From Mortierella sp. BCC40632 (lineage: Eukaryota; Mortierellomycota; Mortierellomycetes; Mortierellales; Mortierellaceae): a stretch of DNA of 64,000 nt. Positions 25,139 to 36,458 of the stretch are shown here, piece by piece. Each line of letters starts with the position of its first letter. The first letter of the stretch is position 1. Where the stretch lies: contig WAEK01000003.1 in assembly GCA_011634665.1 (NCBI GenBank), positions 750,001-814,000 of the forward strand, in the 5' to 3' direction. The notes beneath the pieces are model-generated. The model saw nothing but the letters and a program-made list of their open reading frames with translations. It had not been told where the DNA came from and did no database searches. Both the position numbers and the translations under genes were made by a program.

Positions 25139-26828
25139 ATGGAGAATCCAAATGAACTCCCGCCAATGAACATGACCGAATATAAAGCCAAGCGTGACGC
25201 CTGTCGGCAAAGGATTGATAGCAAATACGACATTATTGGCTTTATCAGCTCTGGAACATATGGTCGTGTGTACAAAGCAAGGTCTAAAAACAAGTATGAG
25301 AAGAAGGGAAAAAAAAATAGGAACAGGAGAAAGACAAAGCATCGTATTCTTGGAGAGGAGAGGAAAGGCGCTGCAAGAAGCTTGAGTCTGTTGGTACTCT
25401 TTGCTTTTTTACTCTATCGCCTTATTTTATTATTTATTTTTTTATGAGGATAGTTGCTGTCTAAAGAGTCAGGAAACAAGAAAAATCAGGGAGAAAGAAG
25501 GAAAGAGAGAGAAAAAGAGCAAGTGAGAGAAATAGTTCTATCAAATTAAGATCTCTTTTGTTTTCGTATATCATTTGCTCGAAACCACCTCTAGGGATGA
25601 CGGGAAAGAATATGCCATCAAGAAATTCAAGCCAGACAAAGAAGGAGAAGCAGCAAGTTACATTGGAATCTCACAGTCTGCATGTCGAGAGATTGCTGTA
25701 AGCACCATCTTGTCCACTTTGTGTTTTTTTTAACAACGCTCGCGTGGTCGGGCCCATTTCTTCATGGATGTCGACTCTATATTTTTTTTCCTCATAGGGA
25801 GATACACTCTAGATCTAATTAGACATTTTCTTCCGCACACCTTCCCTCTCTTCATGATCCTAGCTATGTCGCGAGTTACATCATGAGAACATTGTTGGGC
25901 TTACAGAGGTTCATCTTCAAGACAAGTCAATTCACATGGTTTTTGAATATGCAGAACATGATCTCCTTGTAAGTACTGTTTCAAGTGAGAAAAGAAGGAT
26001 TCCGTCCCGGTTCCAAGTGAACGCCTTTTCTGCCCCTCCCCTCCCCCATCAAGCGGAGAAACACTCTTTAGATCACCATCTTCTCTAACCTGATACACTC
26101 TTCGACTTTGCCTCATGTGTGTGTGTGTGTGTGTGTGACTCCACGCATATAGCAAATTATTGGATCATACAGTCATCCAGAGCGTAAACTAATGTCGGAA
26201 TACACAATCAAGTCGTTCCTATGGCAACTACTGAACGGAGTCGCGTATCTGCATGCTAATTGGGTCATGCATCGAGATCTTAAACCAGCCAATATTTTGG
26301 TCACGGCCAACGGTGTTGTCAAAGTCGGTATGTACATGAGTACAGGAATCATCTAAAAAGAGCGACGACAAGGATGGCTGCTGATGCATACTTCTGCTTC
26401 GAAACTGAACTTTATATCTATGGCACTCTTGGGGGGGACTTCCTTTTTGTACTTTTTGGATGACTTGATTTTTCTTAGGTGATCTTGGACTCGCTCGACT
26501 CTTTTACAAACCTCTTCAACCACTCTACAATGGAGACAAGGTGGTTGTAACTATCTGGTATCGTGCCCCCGAGCTACTTTTGGGATCGAGGCACTACACA
26601 AAAGCTATTGATATATGGGCCATTGGCTGTATCTTTGCGGAGCTAATTACTCTAAGACCTATTTTCAAAGGTGAAGAAGCTAAGGTCGAGAACAAAAAGA
26701 TGGTACCCTTTCAAAAGAATCAGCTTCAAAAGATCTTTGATATCCTTGGATTCCCTACAAGTAAGGACCATTATTATTATTAATCTCGGCTTAATTTGTC
26801 CGTTGGTCCGAACGCCCAACATCTCTGA

Positions 26829-26870
<42 letters not shown>

Positions 26871-27594
26871 GCACACTCAAAAGAGAGTGAGAGAGAGCAG
26901 GAAAAAAATATGGTGCGCCGACTTTCTGACTTGACTGCTTTCTGTGCTTTAGAGGATAGGTGGCCTGCGATCGATCAACAACCTGAATACCCTAACCTCG
27001 CATCCTTCCGACAGTAAGTTTTGTCGATAAAAGAAGTGTTCATTTCTCAATCTGGAGCATCTCCCTTCCCTAGCTTGTTCTATCTGAGTCGATTTGCTGA
27101 CGGGAATGGAGTGGGCGCCATCTTTTTTTATATTATTAGATCACCGAATGTTCTCCGGTCGCTGTACCAGTCTTGGCCAATCAAGAGCGAACATGGTTGT
27201 AACCTTTTACAGGCAATGCTCGAGTATGACCCACTAAAGAGGATCACAGCTGAGGAAGCACTAAACCATCCATACTTTCAAGAGGAACCCAAACCTGGAA
27301 TGGAGTAAGTTACTTTTGGGGCCTTTGTTCGGTTGAGAGTACTTTATGATGTAGACCTAACAAATGAACCAACTGTCCGACTGACGGGGTTTCTTGGGGA
27401 CTACCTATGTTTGTGTGTGTTTGTGTGTGTTTATGGGTATATCTAGCTCATTTGCAGGTCAGTCGGTGGATCTCCCGCTGCGCAGGATCACGGTGGAGGA
27501 CAAGGACATGAGAGCCACTGCCCCGGCACCAAAAGCTCATCCTATACCCTCAATCAAGGACGACCGAAACACAAAACGGCCGCGCGTCGAGTAG
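25139..27594 (+). CDS. SSN3: Mediator cyclin-dependent kinase Cdk8 (Ssn3/Srb10)
   Basis: I model eight exons: 25139-25293, 25595-25697, 25864-25968, 26153-26327, 26479-26760, 26953-27013, 27140-27304 and 27447-27594, giving 397 residues. Kinase motifs appear in order: [11 protein letters not shown] (Gly loop), YAIKKFKP (ATP lysine), SQSACREIA (the Cdk8 form of the PSTAIRE helix), MHRDLKPAN (catalytic loop near 160), GDLGLARLF (activation segment start, with DLG instead of DFG), [10 protein letters not shown] and [13 protein letters not shown]. The insert [16 protein letters not shown] is typical of Cdk8. The C-terminus ([14 protein letters not shown]) matches the fungal Ssn3 tail, which decided the last acceptor. 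With cyclin C it forms the Mediator kinase module and phosphorylates RNA polymerase II and transcription factors. A GTCTAA donor at 25284 is phase-compatible but weaker than the one chosen. Confidence 0.95.
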
Positions 27595-29130
27595 CCTTTT
27601 TAGTGCTGGGCGACTGACGACACGCACACTTGCATGTACGCACAAAAAAAAAAAAAAAAAAAAAAAGAAAAAGACTGTATTTAGTCCAAACATGACCTTT
27701 CTAAAACATCCATAGAGTTGCCTCCCAAAAGAGCTTTCTACGTAGAGCTTGAACAAAAAGACTCTACTCCCCCTCCCCCCTCGCTTCATCTCCGGAGCCT
27801 GTGAAAGGATAGAGTTTCTGGCAAGTTTGCGGTACAAATAGGACACAAGAAGAGAGAGAGATAGAGAGATAGAGAGAGGAAGAGAAAGAGAGAGAGCGGA
27901 GACAAAAACGAAATGCCCAGTCCGTCCGAACGGGAGGAAAAGAAGAAGCGAAGCATTCATTTTTAGAGCGTATCTTTGTATTCCTCTGGTTCTCCTCTCC
28001 CTTGGTAAACAGAGAGCTACACGTCCTATATTGTAGAAGGAGATGTATTGAGTTCATTGTAGTTTCAGGCTGTCGTTCTCACTAGAGCAAAAATGCCTTT
28101 TCTACTCTCCACTCTTCCTCTTCCTCCGCCAGAACAAGCTAAGCGCACATGGGATTTGAGGAGAGGCAACGTGTGTTCTTTTTTTTTTTTTTTTTTTAGC
28201 TTGTCTTGTTAAGCTTGTTTCGTCCTGGACTTGATTACATCTCATTATTATGTTCCCAGGGGGGGCGAGCGAGCACTGCCTTCGGGGTGTCTGGAACAAG
28301 AGAAGGAGGGAGAGAGCGAGAACCGCCTCGGGTTAGGCTAGGAGGGTGAACTAAAGGCATGACCATGAGGATGAGAACCATGGGAGAGGCACATCTGTTC
28401 TCCCACGTCCTTCTTCCCCCCCCTACCCCTTTCCACGTCCGTTGTTCCGCGTAGGCCAAGATGGATCTCGTGCCTTGAGATGACTATTCAGCATCCTCTA
28501 TTTTTTTTTTTTTTTTTTTTTTTTTCTCAGTTTCTTCGACTTCTGATTGGTGTTTTGCGATTGGTGTCGCGAATACAAAGACCGCGCGCGTGGGTTCGTT
28601 CGCTACTCCTTTGCTCCTTCTCCTTCTCTCCCACTCTCTCTCGTATGCCTCGTTTTCCGTTCCCGCCATAGAGCGATCCGATGCATTAGGGAGAGGCACC
28701 AGGGAAGAAGAGGGGTCTCACACAGCATAACTGTACACCATGCGGAAGGAAGGGGGGACACGATGGGATAGAGATTGGTACGAAGATAATAGGGGATAGA
28801 TAAAAAAAATAAAATAAAATAAAGGAGTTGGCGGGAGACACACACACGCCTGCAGGATACCCAGATCTAGAGAGGGAGCAGGGTATGCCCGGAGGACTGG
28901 GAACCCAGTGAGGATGGAGGCCATCATGGTGACCATGATAAAGACCCATCCCGGCAGGATGTCTGTCTAGCGCCGGCAGGCTTGCGTGGCACTCTTACTT
29001 TGCACTGACAGTAACAATACACCGACAACTGTGCACAAGAAAGGGAGCAACGAAAGGACCGAAAAAAGGGTACAAAGTGCTCACTTGCACGGATGCATGC
29101 CATTGGTGTGCCCAGTCTCTTGTACCCTCA

Positions 29131-29134
<4 letters not shown>

Positions 29135-29193
<59 letters not shown>
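29135..29193. repeat. CT dinucleotide microsatellite
   Basis: About 29 uninterrupted CT units. This is the longest pure dinucleotide array I found in the window. Confidence 0.9.
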
Positions 29194-29196
<3 letters not shown>

Positions 29197-31007
29197 CGTT
29201 CGCTCGCTTTATGCGCTTGTCCGTCCTCCTTGCTCTTCTTCGCTCTCTTCTCTCTCTCTCCGTCGCGGTGGTGCCTTGTGGCGTGCAGGGCCAAACACTC
29301 AACTGCCCGTCTGCCTCTTTCTCTCCAGTCCTTTGGGGAAAGACGACACGGTCAGCACTTGAGAGAGACGTGGGCGGACAAAAGCTGGGGACAAGTGGAG
29401 TAAAAAAAACTAAGAGGACCCTTTCCTCTTCCCAATCTCTGGTCGTCGTAGTGTCTTTCACTCTCTCCACCATGCATCCAGGCAACTTGTCCTCTGCGTA
29501 GCATCTGTCTGTATGTTGTACAGGATACTTTTTCAGGTATTCTCTTTCAATCACCCTTACTCTAAAATTTGCACACCTTACACGCACACACGCACACACA
29601 CACGCACACACACACACTCACGCACACACACGCAACATGCAACACACACACGCACACACGCGCATGCACACATTCACTCGAGCAACCTCGCCGCCACACC
29701 CATTCTCTCCTCCTCCCCCCTTTCCCCTTCTTCTTTGTCGATCCGCCGCTCCTGTCCTTCGCTTAGCTTCCTTGCGTACTGTGCTTCTCTGCCTTTGGTC
29801 CTGTTCTGCTGACGATGTTCTTGTTCGCTTGTTGTCTGTGTTTTCTCCCTTCTTCTTTTCCTCATGATCTGAGGCCGAGTGACAGCGATGTGGCCAAAAA
29901 AAGAACCAAAAAGTCAAGGCACAGGTAGATGTGTAGCCATGCGGGAAGGCTCGAAAAGAGTTGCTCCATGCATGTTCAGATGAAAGAGGCGTGTACAAAA
30001 GTCTCTCTCTCTCTTTTTTTTTTTTTTTTTTTTTTTCTCACTATTCCAAGATTGTGGGTTAGGGCGGGAGTTAGAGTCTTGTATTATGAGTTTCTTTCCA
30101 TTGTCCAGAGACAGAACGCAAAGGCCTCCTCTTGTATCCGTGGCTGGACCTGCAGAAGGAGAGAGAGGAGAGGAAAATTGGAAACAGCAGATCAGAGAGT
30201 TCTCATCACTTCTGAGTATCCTACAATTGCTTCTATTACTTCTACTACGGAACAATGCCAAAAGAAAAGATAGCGTGGCGTGGCGTGGCGTGGCATTTTT
30301 TTTTTTTTGCTGAAGCGAATTCAGAGTCTATGCAATACCTCTCGCCTCCTTGACCTTGCCATTTTCTCGAATCCGAAAATGTGGTCGAGCTCCTTTTTTT
30401 TTTTTTTTTTTTTCCTGTCTCGGCCCCTGTCCGACGGCCTACATGTGTCGCGTCTAACGAGGAAAAAGAAAAGAAAAGAAAAGAAAAGAAACAACAGAGA
30501 TGCATGCATGGAGTTGTAACAGCTTCCTTGCTTCCTGTGATCTGCAGAGCGATCGATCGACATGGTCGTGTCCAGGTTCGAGAGGTTCAACAGGAGTCAA
30601 GGTCGAGATCGAGGCTACCGGTCTGGCACGTGCTTCATAAAAACTACAGCAAGGATTGCCGCGCCTGATCTCTTATTTCTTTGACATGGGCGTGGCGCGT
30701 GTGTATTTACGTGGTAAATCTGTGTGTGAGAGAGTATGTTTGTAACAGGTGGGAGAGGAGAGGGAGTGGGAGAAAGATTGGAGTCGAGGGTCAGAAACGT
30801 GAGTTGTATTTTACGAGTTTTGCGATCTGCCTTTTAGCACAAGGAGGTGTGGAAATGAGTGAGATGGATATGGATGGATATGGCCGTGCCCGTGTCCAGC
30901 AGAGTTCTTGCTGCCCTGTGCCTGTGCCCTGTGCCCCGTGCCTAGCAGAGTGGCCGAGGCTCTAGTCTAATCTTGTCTGTTCCAAGAGAGGAGAAAAGAG
31001 AGACGAG

Positions 31008-31008
<1 letters not shown>

Positions 31009-31055
<47 letters not shown>

Positions 31056-31065
31056 AAGAGAGAGA

Positions 31066-31122
<57 letters not shown>

Positions 31123-31260
31123 TTTCTCTCTACAAAAGACAGAATCTCTCTGTTGTCTCTCTCAGAGTCTTGAGAGAGAGACTTTCTATCTCTCTTTCTC
31201 TCTCAAATCTTCTCTTCTCTCTCTCTCTTCTCTCTCTTCTCTCTTTTCCCTCTCTTACTC
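31009..31260. repeat. GA tract followed by CT tract (fold-back)
   Basis: About 120 nt of almost pure GA with AAGAG interruptions (31009-31122) is followed, after a short spacer, by about 90 nt of CT-rich sequence with CTTCTC interruptions. The two halves are complementary in composition and can pair with slippage. A perfect 8-bp stem, CTCTCTCA with TGAGAGAG, lies in the spacer near 31156-31179. Confidence 0.7.
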
Positions 31261-32153
31261 ACTGTTCTGCACTCTCTTACTCTTCTTCTCTCTTTCTCAT
31301 ACATCTCTTTTTTGTCTTTTTCTCCTTTACCATTTCTGATGTTTATAAATATATATCTTTGTATTTTTATCTCTCTTAATAATGATGTTTTCCCATTTAA
31401 TCATCTTTGATTTAAAAAATTTCTTTTTCTTTTCTGTTTTATCTCATTGATCATTCCGATGGATTGATATCGTCAAGCCTCGATCCGATTTTCATCAATT
31501 TTCAGCCGATCCCCCCACCCCCGCTTTAGCTCATCGGATCGATTCCCCTTGCCCCAACCTGGTCTCCGCTTGCTCCGCGCTCTTCTCCTTTTCTTCCTTC
31601 ACCCCGGCCCATCTGGCCCATTCACCCCTTTCTCGTCCGCCTGGCTGCATCAGGTACCGATTACAACCCTTGATCCTATCTCTTTTATTACTCTATCCCA
31701 TCCCTCTCAATCAATCTCGCCTTTTTTTTCCCAATCTTATGGTCCATCTTATCATCGGGTCATCAAAAGATGGCCCTCTCTGATCCTCAGCCACCTCAGC
31801 CGCCACCCAGCACCAGAGTGTCAGCGCTAGTATCAGTACCTGCACAAGCACAAGCACTAGCGCTAGCACTAGCACCAGCCTCAGTCCGGCTCCGCTGCAG
31901 CAATGCTTATCTGGGAGGGCTGGCACGGCCCCAACGGGTGCCCACCCGCATGCTTCTCTAGAGGAGAGGAAGAGAAGGGAAAGGGAAAGAAAAAAAAAGG
32001 GGGGGCAGGGGGCAAAGCTAGACTGCAGACGGTTATCCGACTTTGCCATGTCGATGCCCACCCATGGACCATGGTTGACCTTTTTTTGTGTTGTATCACT
32101 GTCCACACTATCCGTTACCGATTCTCTTCTTTACTCGTCTCTCTTTCTCTCTT

Positions 32154-32184
<31 letters not shown>

Positions 32185-32648
32185 GTCTCTCTCTTTCTTT
32201 CTCTCTCTCTGTCTCTCTCTGTCTTTGTCTTCCGCACACACCACCCAGTACCTCTGCTCCCTAGTCTCCTCCCTTCCGTCCCTTTTGGGCGGATCTCTTT
32301 CTCATTTTCCGTTTCTCCTTTTCCGCCCATCTCATCCAATCGTTCCATTGATCCGCGCTCTACCCTCCTCCATTCCATCCCAATGCCCCAGCCTGACTAA
32401 TCCCCTCTCTTTTTCTGTCTCTATCTATCTTAGGACCACGGACCCAGCGTATCCTCTCCTCCTCGCCCCACATTATCCATCCTTTGCCGGCTTCCCTGGG
32501 ACCTATTTGAGAGACTGTGCGAGCTCTGCGCGCGCCTCAATTCGCTCTCACTCACTCACTCTCCAGTCAGTCTAAGTACACTCCCATCCAATCTCTTTCT
32601 TTCTGAACTACTGGCCCCAACTTTTCCCCCCTATACGGCTTCCGGACC

Positions 32649-33274
32649 ATGGTGCCCACGCCTTCGCCCCACGATGACGCTGTGTCCACATCACCGGATA
32701 ACCGCCCAGTTCAGGAGAGCTCCCAACACCGGCCCCGCTTCATCCGTTCTGTTACATCGCCCGTTACGAGCCTGCGCCAGCCGAGTCTGGCTGTGGTAGA
32801 CGCTTCGTCCTCTATCGACTGCAGCTCGTCCTCAGCAAATCCAACGACATCAGCACACGCCTCGTCATCATCAACTTCGTCTGCATCAGTTGCATTTCAT
32901 CAAGAGTCTGGTACCACGCGACCCAAACGACCACAACTTCATCCAGTTCAATCGGATCAACAACATCCCCCGACAGAAGCTCAGTTGCGTTCATTCTCTA
33001 CATCGACACTACCGCCCTTGCTATCAACGGCGTCATCGGCTGGCAGCACGTTGACCTCATCGCACTCGCATGGTTCGATTACGGAAACGATCAAGGAGCA
33101 TCGTTGGCCCAAGGGTTTGAAATTTTTGATGTCTGGATTTAACAACAATAGTAGTAGTGGACACCACTTTCACCACCAGCACCAGCATAGTGGTTCGCAT
33201 CAGCCGACTATCTCACAGGATGACCGACTCTCGTCTTCATCACTTTCATCCACCTCCTCCTCGACTTCGTCTAG
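32649..33274 (+). CDS. Probable 5' exon of the hybrid histidine kinase gene
   Basis: An open frame of 208 codons begins at an ATG and ends at a good donor (AG then GTAAGC) in phase 2. The protein is Ser/Thr/His-rich, with a more distinctive segment TIKEHRWPKGLKFLMSGF. No in-frame continuation exists nearby. The next acceptor of matching phase followed by coding sequence is at 36485, inside the histidine kinase frame; joining them gives RSSHKSMQRRKS and a protein of 1978 residues. That would need a 3210-bp intron, very long for a fungus. The alternative is that the kinase starts at its own ATG (36459) and this exon belongs to a separate or alternative transcript. Confidence 0.5.
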
Positions 33275-34753
33275 GTAAGCCCGATTGGACTAGGCTTTTG
33301 AGTGAATCTTTCTTTTTTTTTTTTTTTTTGTATATTATTATCGTGGACACGATTGCAATGGTTCTTTCTCTCTCTCTATCATCTTTCCTATCTCTTTTTT
33401 TCCCCCCCTCCCTCTCTTTTCGCCCCAATACCACCCCAATTTTCCTTTCTTTTTCTTTTTTTTTTTTTTTTTTTTTTTTGTTTTTGGAAAAAAAAAAAAA
33501 AAGGATACGCGCGCGCTTGTGCACAGCGTGCTTATAGGATAACATTATCGGCCGGGTCCTGTCCCTCCTGTCCCTCCTCCTCCCTTTCTATCTGCAGGTC
33601 GTCGGCTGCCTTTACACACGCTCTGGGGGACATGCTGTGGCCGCGATATATACGCTCATGCGTGGGTAGGGGAGAGAGAACGATTGAGGAACGGAAGAAA
33701 AAGAGAGCATGGGCTTGCTTTTTTTGTACCTCTTGTAGGTATAAAATGGATGCATTTCCGCATGTGTGTATTTTGCCTGTGTTTCCTTTTCTCTTTTTTA
33801 AAATGGGTACAGACAGAAAGAAAGAGAAAGAGAGAGAAAAGGTGAAATGGTGTGAATGGGGATGGTGCCTCCGCAAGAGTGTTGCATTGGCTGGATCAGT
33901 TGGCATGGGGCACTGTCGGTCACCCTTCTTGGGATGGGGGACAGAGAGCCTCTTGTTCGGTGGGAAGGAGCAGAACAACCCCATCTTTCTCCGTCTCTCC
34001 TTCTCTCTCTCTTTCTCTTTCTCTCTTTTTCTTCTTATTGCCTATTCGCCGGTTCCTTTGTCGCTTTACTCTTCCCCCGACCAGCTCTGCTTCCATCTTT
34101 CTTTCTCTTTTTGTTCTCTTTCTCTACCGCTCTTGCATCTTCCGCGGCCAATTTTTGCTTACCTGTTAATGTTATTGTTGTTGCAACTATTGCTTTGGAC
34201 CTTCTTTCTTCCTCACCTTTGTCCTTGACTCGTGTCGGGGGCACTTTCACTCGCACACACGTCCTTGCACACACAATCACACACACAATCACACACACGC
34301 ACACGTTCACATATCCACGGTGCCTTAACCAGCGGATCACCTTGCTAGGCCATGGTCTGTGGTACGCTCTCTTTTTCAGACGTTTTTTATTGTTTTCCGA
34401 GCGCACTGTCCATCATTGTCCATCATTTGTCCATCACTTTCGGTTTTTTTTTGCTTGTGTTTTTCTTTCTCCTCTTTTCTCCTCTCTCTTTTCTCTCTCT
34501 CTTTTCTCTCTCTTTTCTCTCTCTTTTCTTCTTCTCTCTCTTTCTCTCTCTTCTCTTTTTTTTTTTTTTTTTTTTTTCTCTTTTTTTTTTTTTACCCCCT
34601 CAGTCCACTCGTTTCGTCTTTGTCATGCCTAGCCGACACGCTCAGTCAGTTCTCTGTCCCTCCAACTTTTTTTTTTGTTATTGTTGAACGCTCTCAATCG
34701 TCAGACCCTGAACACAGGCCTCTCAGGCCCAGCCCCAGCCTACGAGATTGTTA

Positions 34754-34784
<31 letters not shown>

Positions 34785-35531
34785 CCTATCGAGTACTCTT
34801 TCTTTCTCTGTCACTACCTCGCTCCACGGTCATCTTGTCAATCACCCCCCCCTCCCCTCCCCTTCAACATGAAGCTACCTTTTCATGGATCTTCTAGGAG
34901 GACAAAGAAAACGGACCATAGCCCCATCAAATCGATTTTTTCCACCCCTCTTCTTTTCACCATGGGATTCAATTTCTTTCTTTCTCGGAGTATGGATGGA
35001 GGTGTGTGTGTGTGTGTGTGTGTGTGAATGTGTGTAAGGCGTTGTTGGGCGGTTAAGAGATGAGAGGAGTAACAGGAGTGGCGCATGGGAATGCCTCACA
35101 AGAAAGAAAGAAAGAAGAAAAGCTGTACCCCAGGGATTGGGCCATTGAATTGCAACGCAAGCAGTGCGAGTAACAAGAAGTTGGACAAAAAAAAAAAGAA
35201 CAAAAAGGCGTCGACTCGTTCTCCCAAACAGGCCCCAACATCTCCAGCAGCGCACCAATCACTGTCCAAAGGAGTTTTTTCCAAAGAGATAACTGAGAAG
35301 CGGGAAAAAAACATGAGCAGGGAGCAAACAGTTTCGACAACCAAGCCAAAGGAAGAAGAAGAAAAAATATGCGTTGGAGTGGCTGCGAGTATCAGAGCAC
35401 TCGGCTTGGATAACACCAACATGTCAGCATTGCGTTCAGGAGGACCCAATGCTGTGTGCTTTTTTTTTTTGAGTGGAGTCGAGACCCGACAGGTTTGCTA
35501 GACCCTTGGTCGTACACAGCACATGCGCATG

Positions 35532-35571
<40 letters not shown>

Positions 35572-36362
35572 AGTGAAAGAGAAAGTAAAAGAGGGAGAGA
35601 GGGTTATAGTGAAGGCGTTGGACAAGGAAGAGTAGGATGCGACCCGGTCCATGCAACGTCGTGCTGGTTTTTTCTTCCTTCTTGCTTAACCTATTGTTGC
35701 CGATGCCACGGGCTGTCCTCATTACTGCTTGCAGATGGGCGTTGTATGGGCGCATTTGGAACGGGCCATGCCCGAGGATCCAGAGTGGCAGGCATAGCTC
35801 ATACCCCCTTCTCTTTAATGCATTGCAACTCTCTTTTTTCTTTCTTTCTTTCTTTCTTTCTTTCTTTTTTTTTCCCTTCTTCTTTCCACTAAGGAATGGA
35901 TGTGTATTTGCGTGCGAGTTACTTTTTGGACATACTACTCTGGAAAGAGTTAACAAAAGAGTGCATGGGACACTGAAAGTGTATATATTTCTTTCTTCTC
36001 TTCCATTGTGTGTTGTGTGTGTATTGTTTTGTGCATGTGCGTCTGTGCTGCAGCATACATACACACACTCTGCTCTTTCTCTCCAGCCCACTCTCCAGCG
36101 TCTCTCTCTCTCTTTTTCTCTTTGCTCTTTCCCCTTGCAAAATGTTATTTCCTGCCTATCCACTGTTTGTGGTGCGTTGCTGTTGTCGTGCGTTAGGGGC
36201 GATCATGCAACGAGGTGATCCATTGTCAGGACTCCTTTTTCGTTTCCGCGCGATTCATCCTCACCCCAGCCGGTCGGGTGCACTGTTTCTCCAGCGCAAT
36301 GGTCCCAAAGGGGTTTGGACCTTTCTTCTTCCTGCTCTTCCCTGTCCTCTCTCTCTCTCTCT

Positions 36363-36399
<37 letters not shown>

Positions 36400-36458
36400 C
36401 TCCTTCCCTTCCGTTCCTTACTTTGCTTGGCTAAGCCGCTCTGCTGACTTCTCCCACT
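33275..36458. other. Low-complexity gap or giant intron before the histidine kinase
   Basis: Only T-rich, CT-rich and CA-rich sequence is seen, with many 15-34 nt T-runs and no credible coding segment. If the upstream exon joins the kinase, this is most of one intron. Its end has the expected layout: a long pyrimidine tract at 36350-36410, a CTGAC branch-like site near 36443 and CCGTAG at the acceptor. Confidence 0.45.

Larger units (their letters stand above)
27595..32648. other. Long intergenic region, simple-sequence rich
   Basis: About 5 kb between Cdk8 and the next credible exon. It contains an A-run near 27643-27666, a T-run at 28501-28525, a pure CT tract at 29135-29193, CA-rich DNA at 29580-29690, GTGGC pentamers at 30273-30293, a GA tract followed by a CT tract at 31009-31260, and a CTAGCR-type hexamer repeat near 31830-31880. 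A 63-codon ORF opens at 31770 (ATG) but has no clear protein character; it may be an upstream ORF in the 5' UTR of the next gene. Confidence 0.5.

Noticed and set aside
33302..35027. Long plus-strand ORFs rich in Phe, Ser and Leu
   Set aside because: They are translations of T- and CT-rich low-complexity DNA with no domain-like features.
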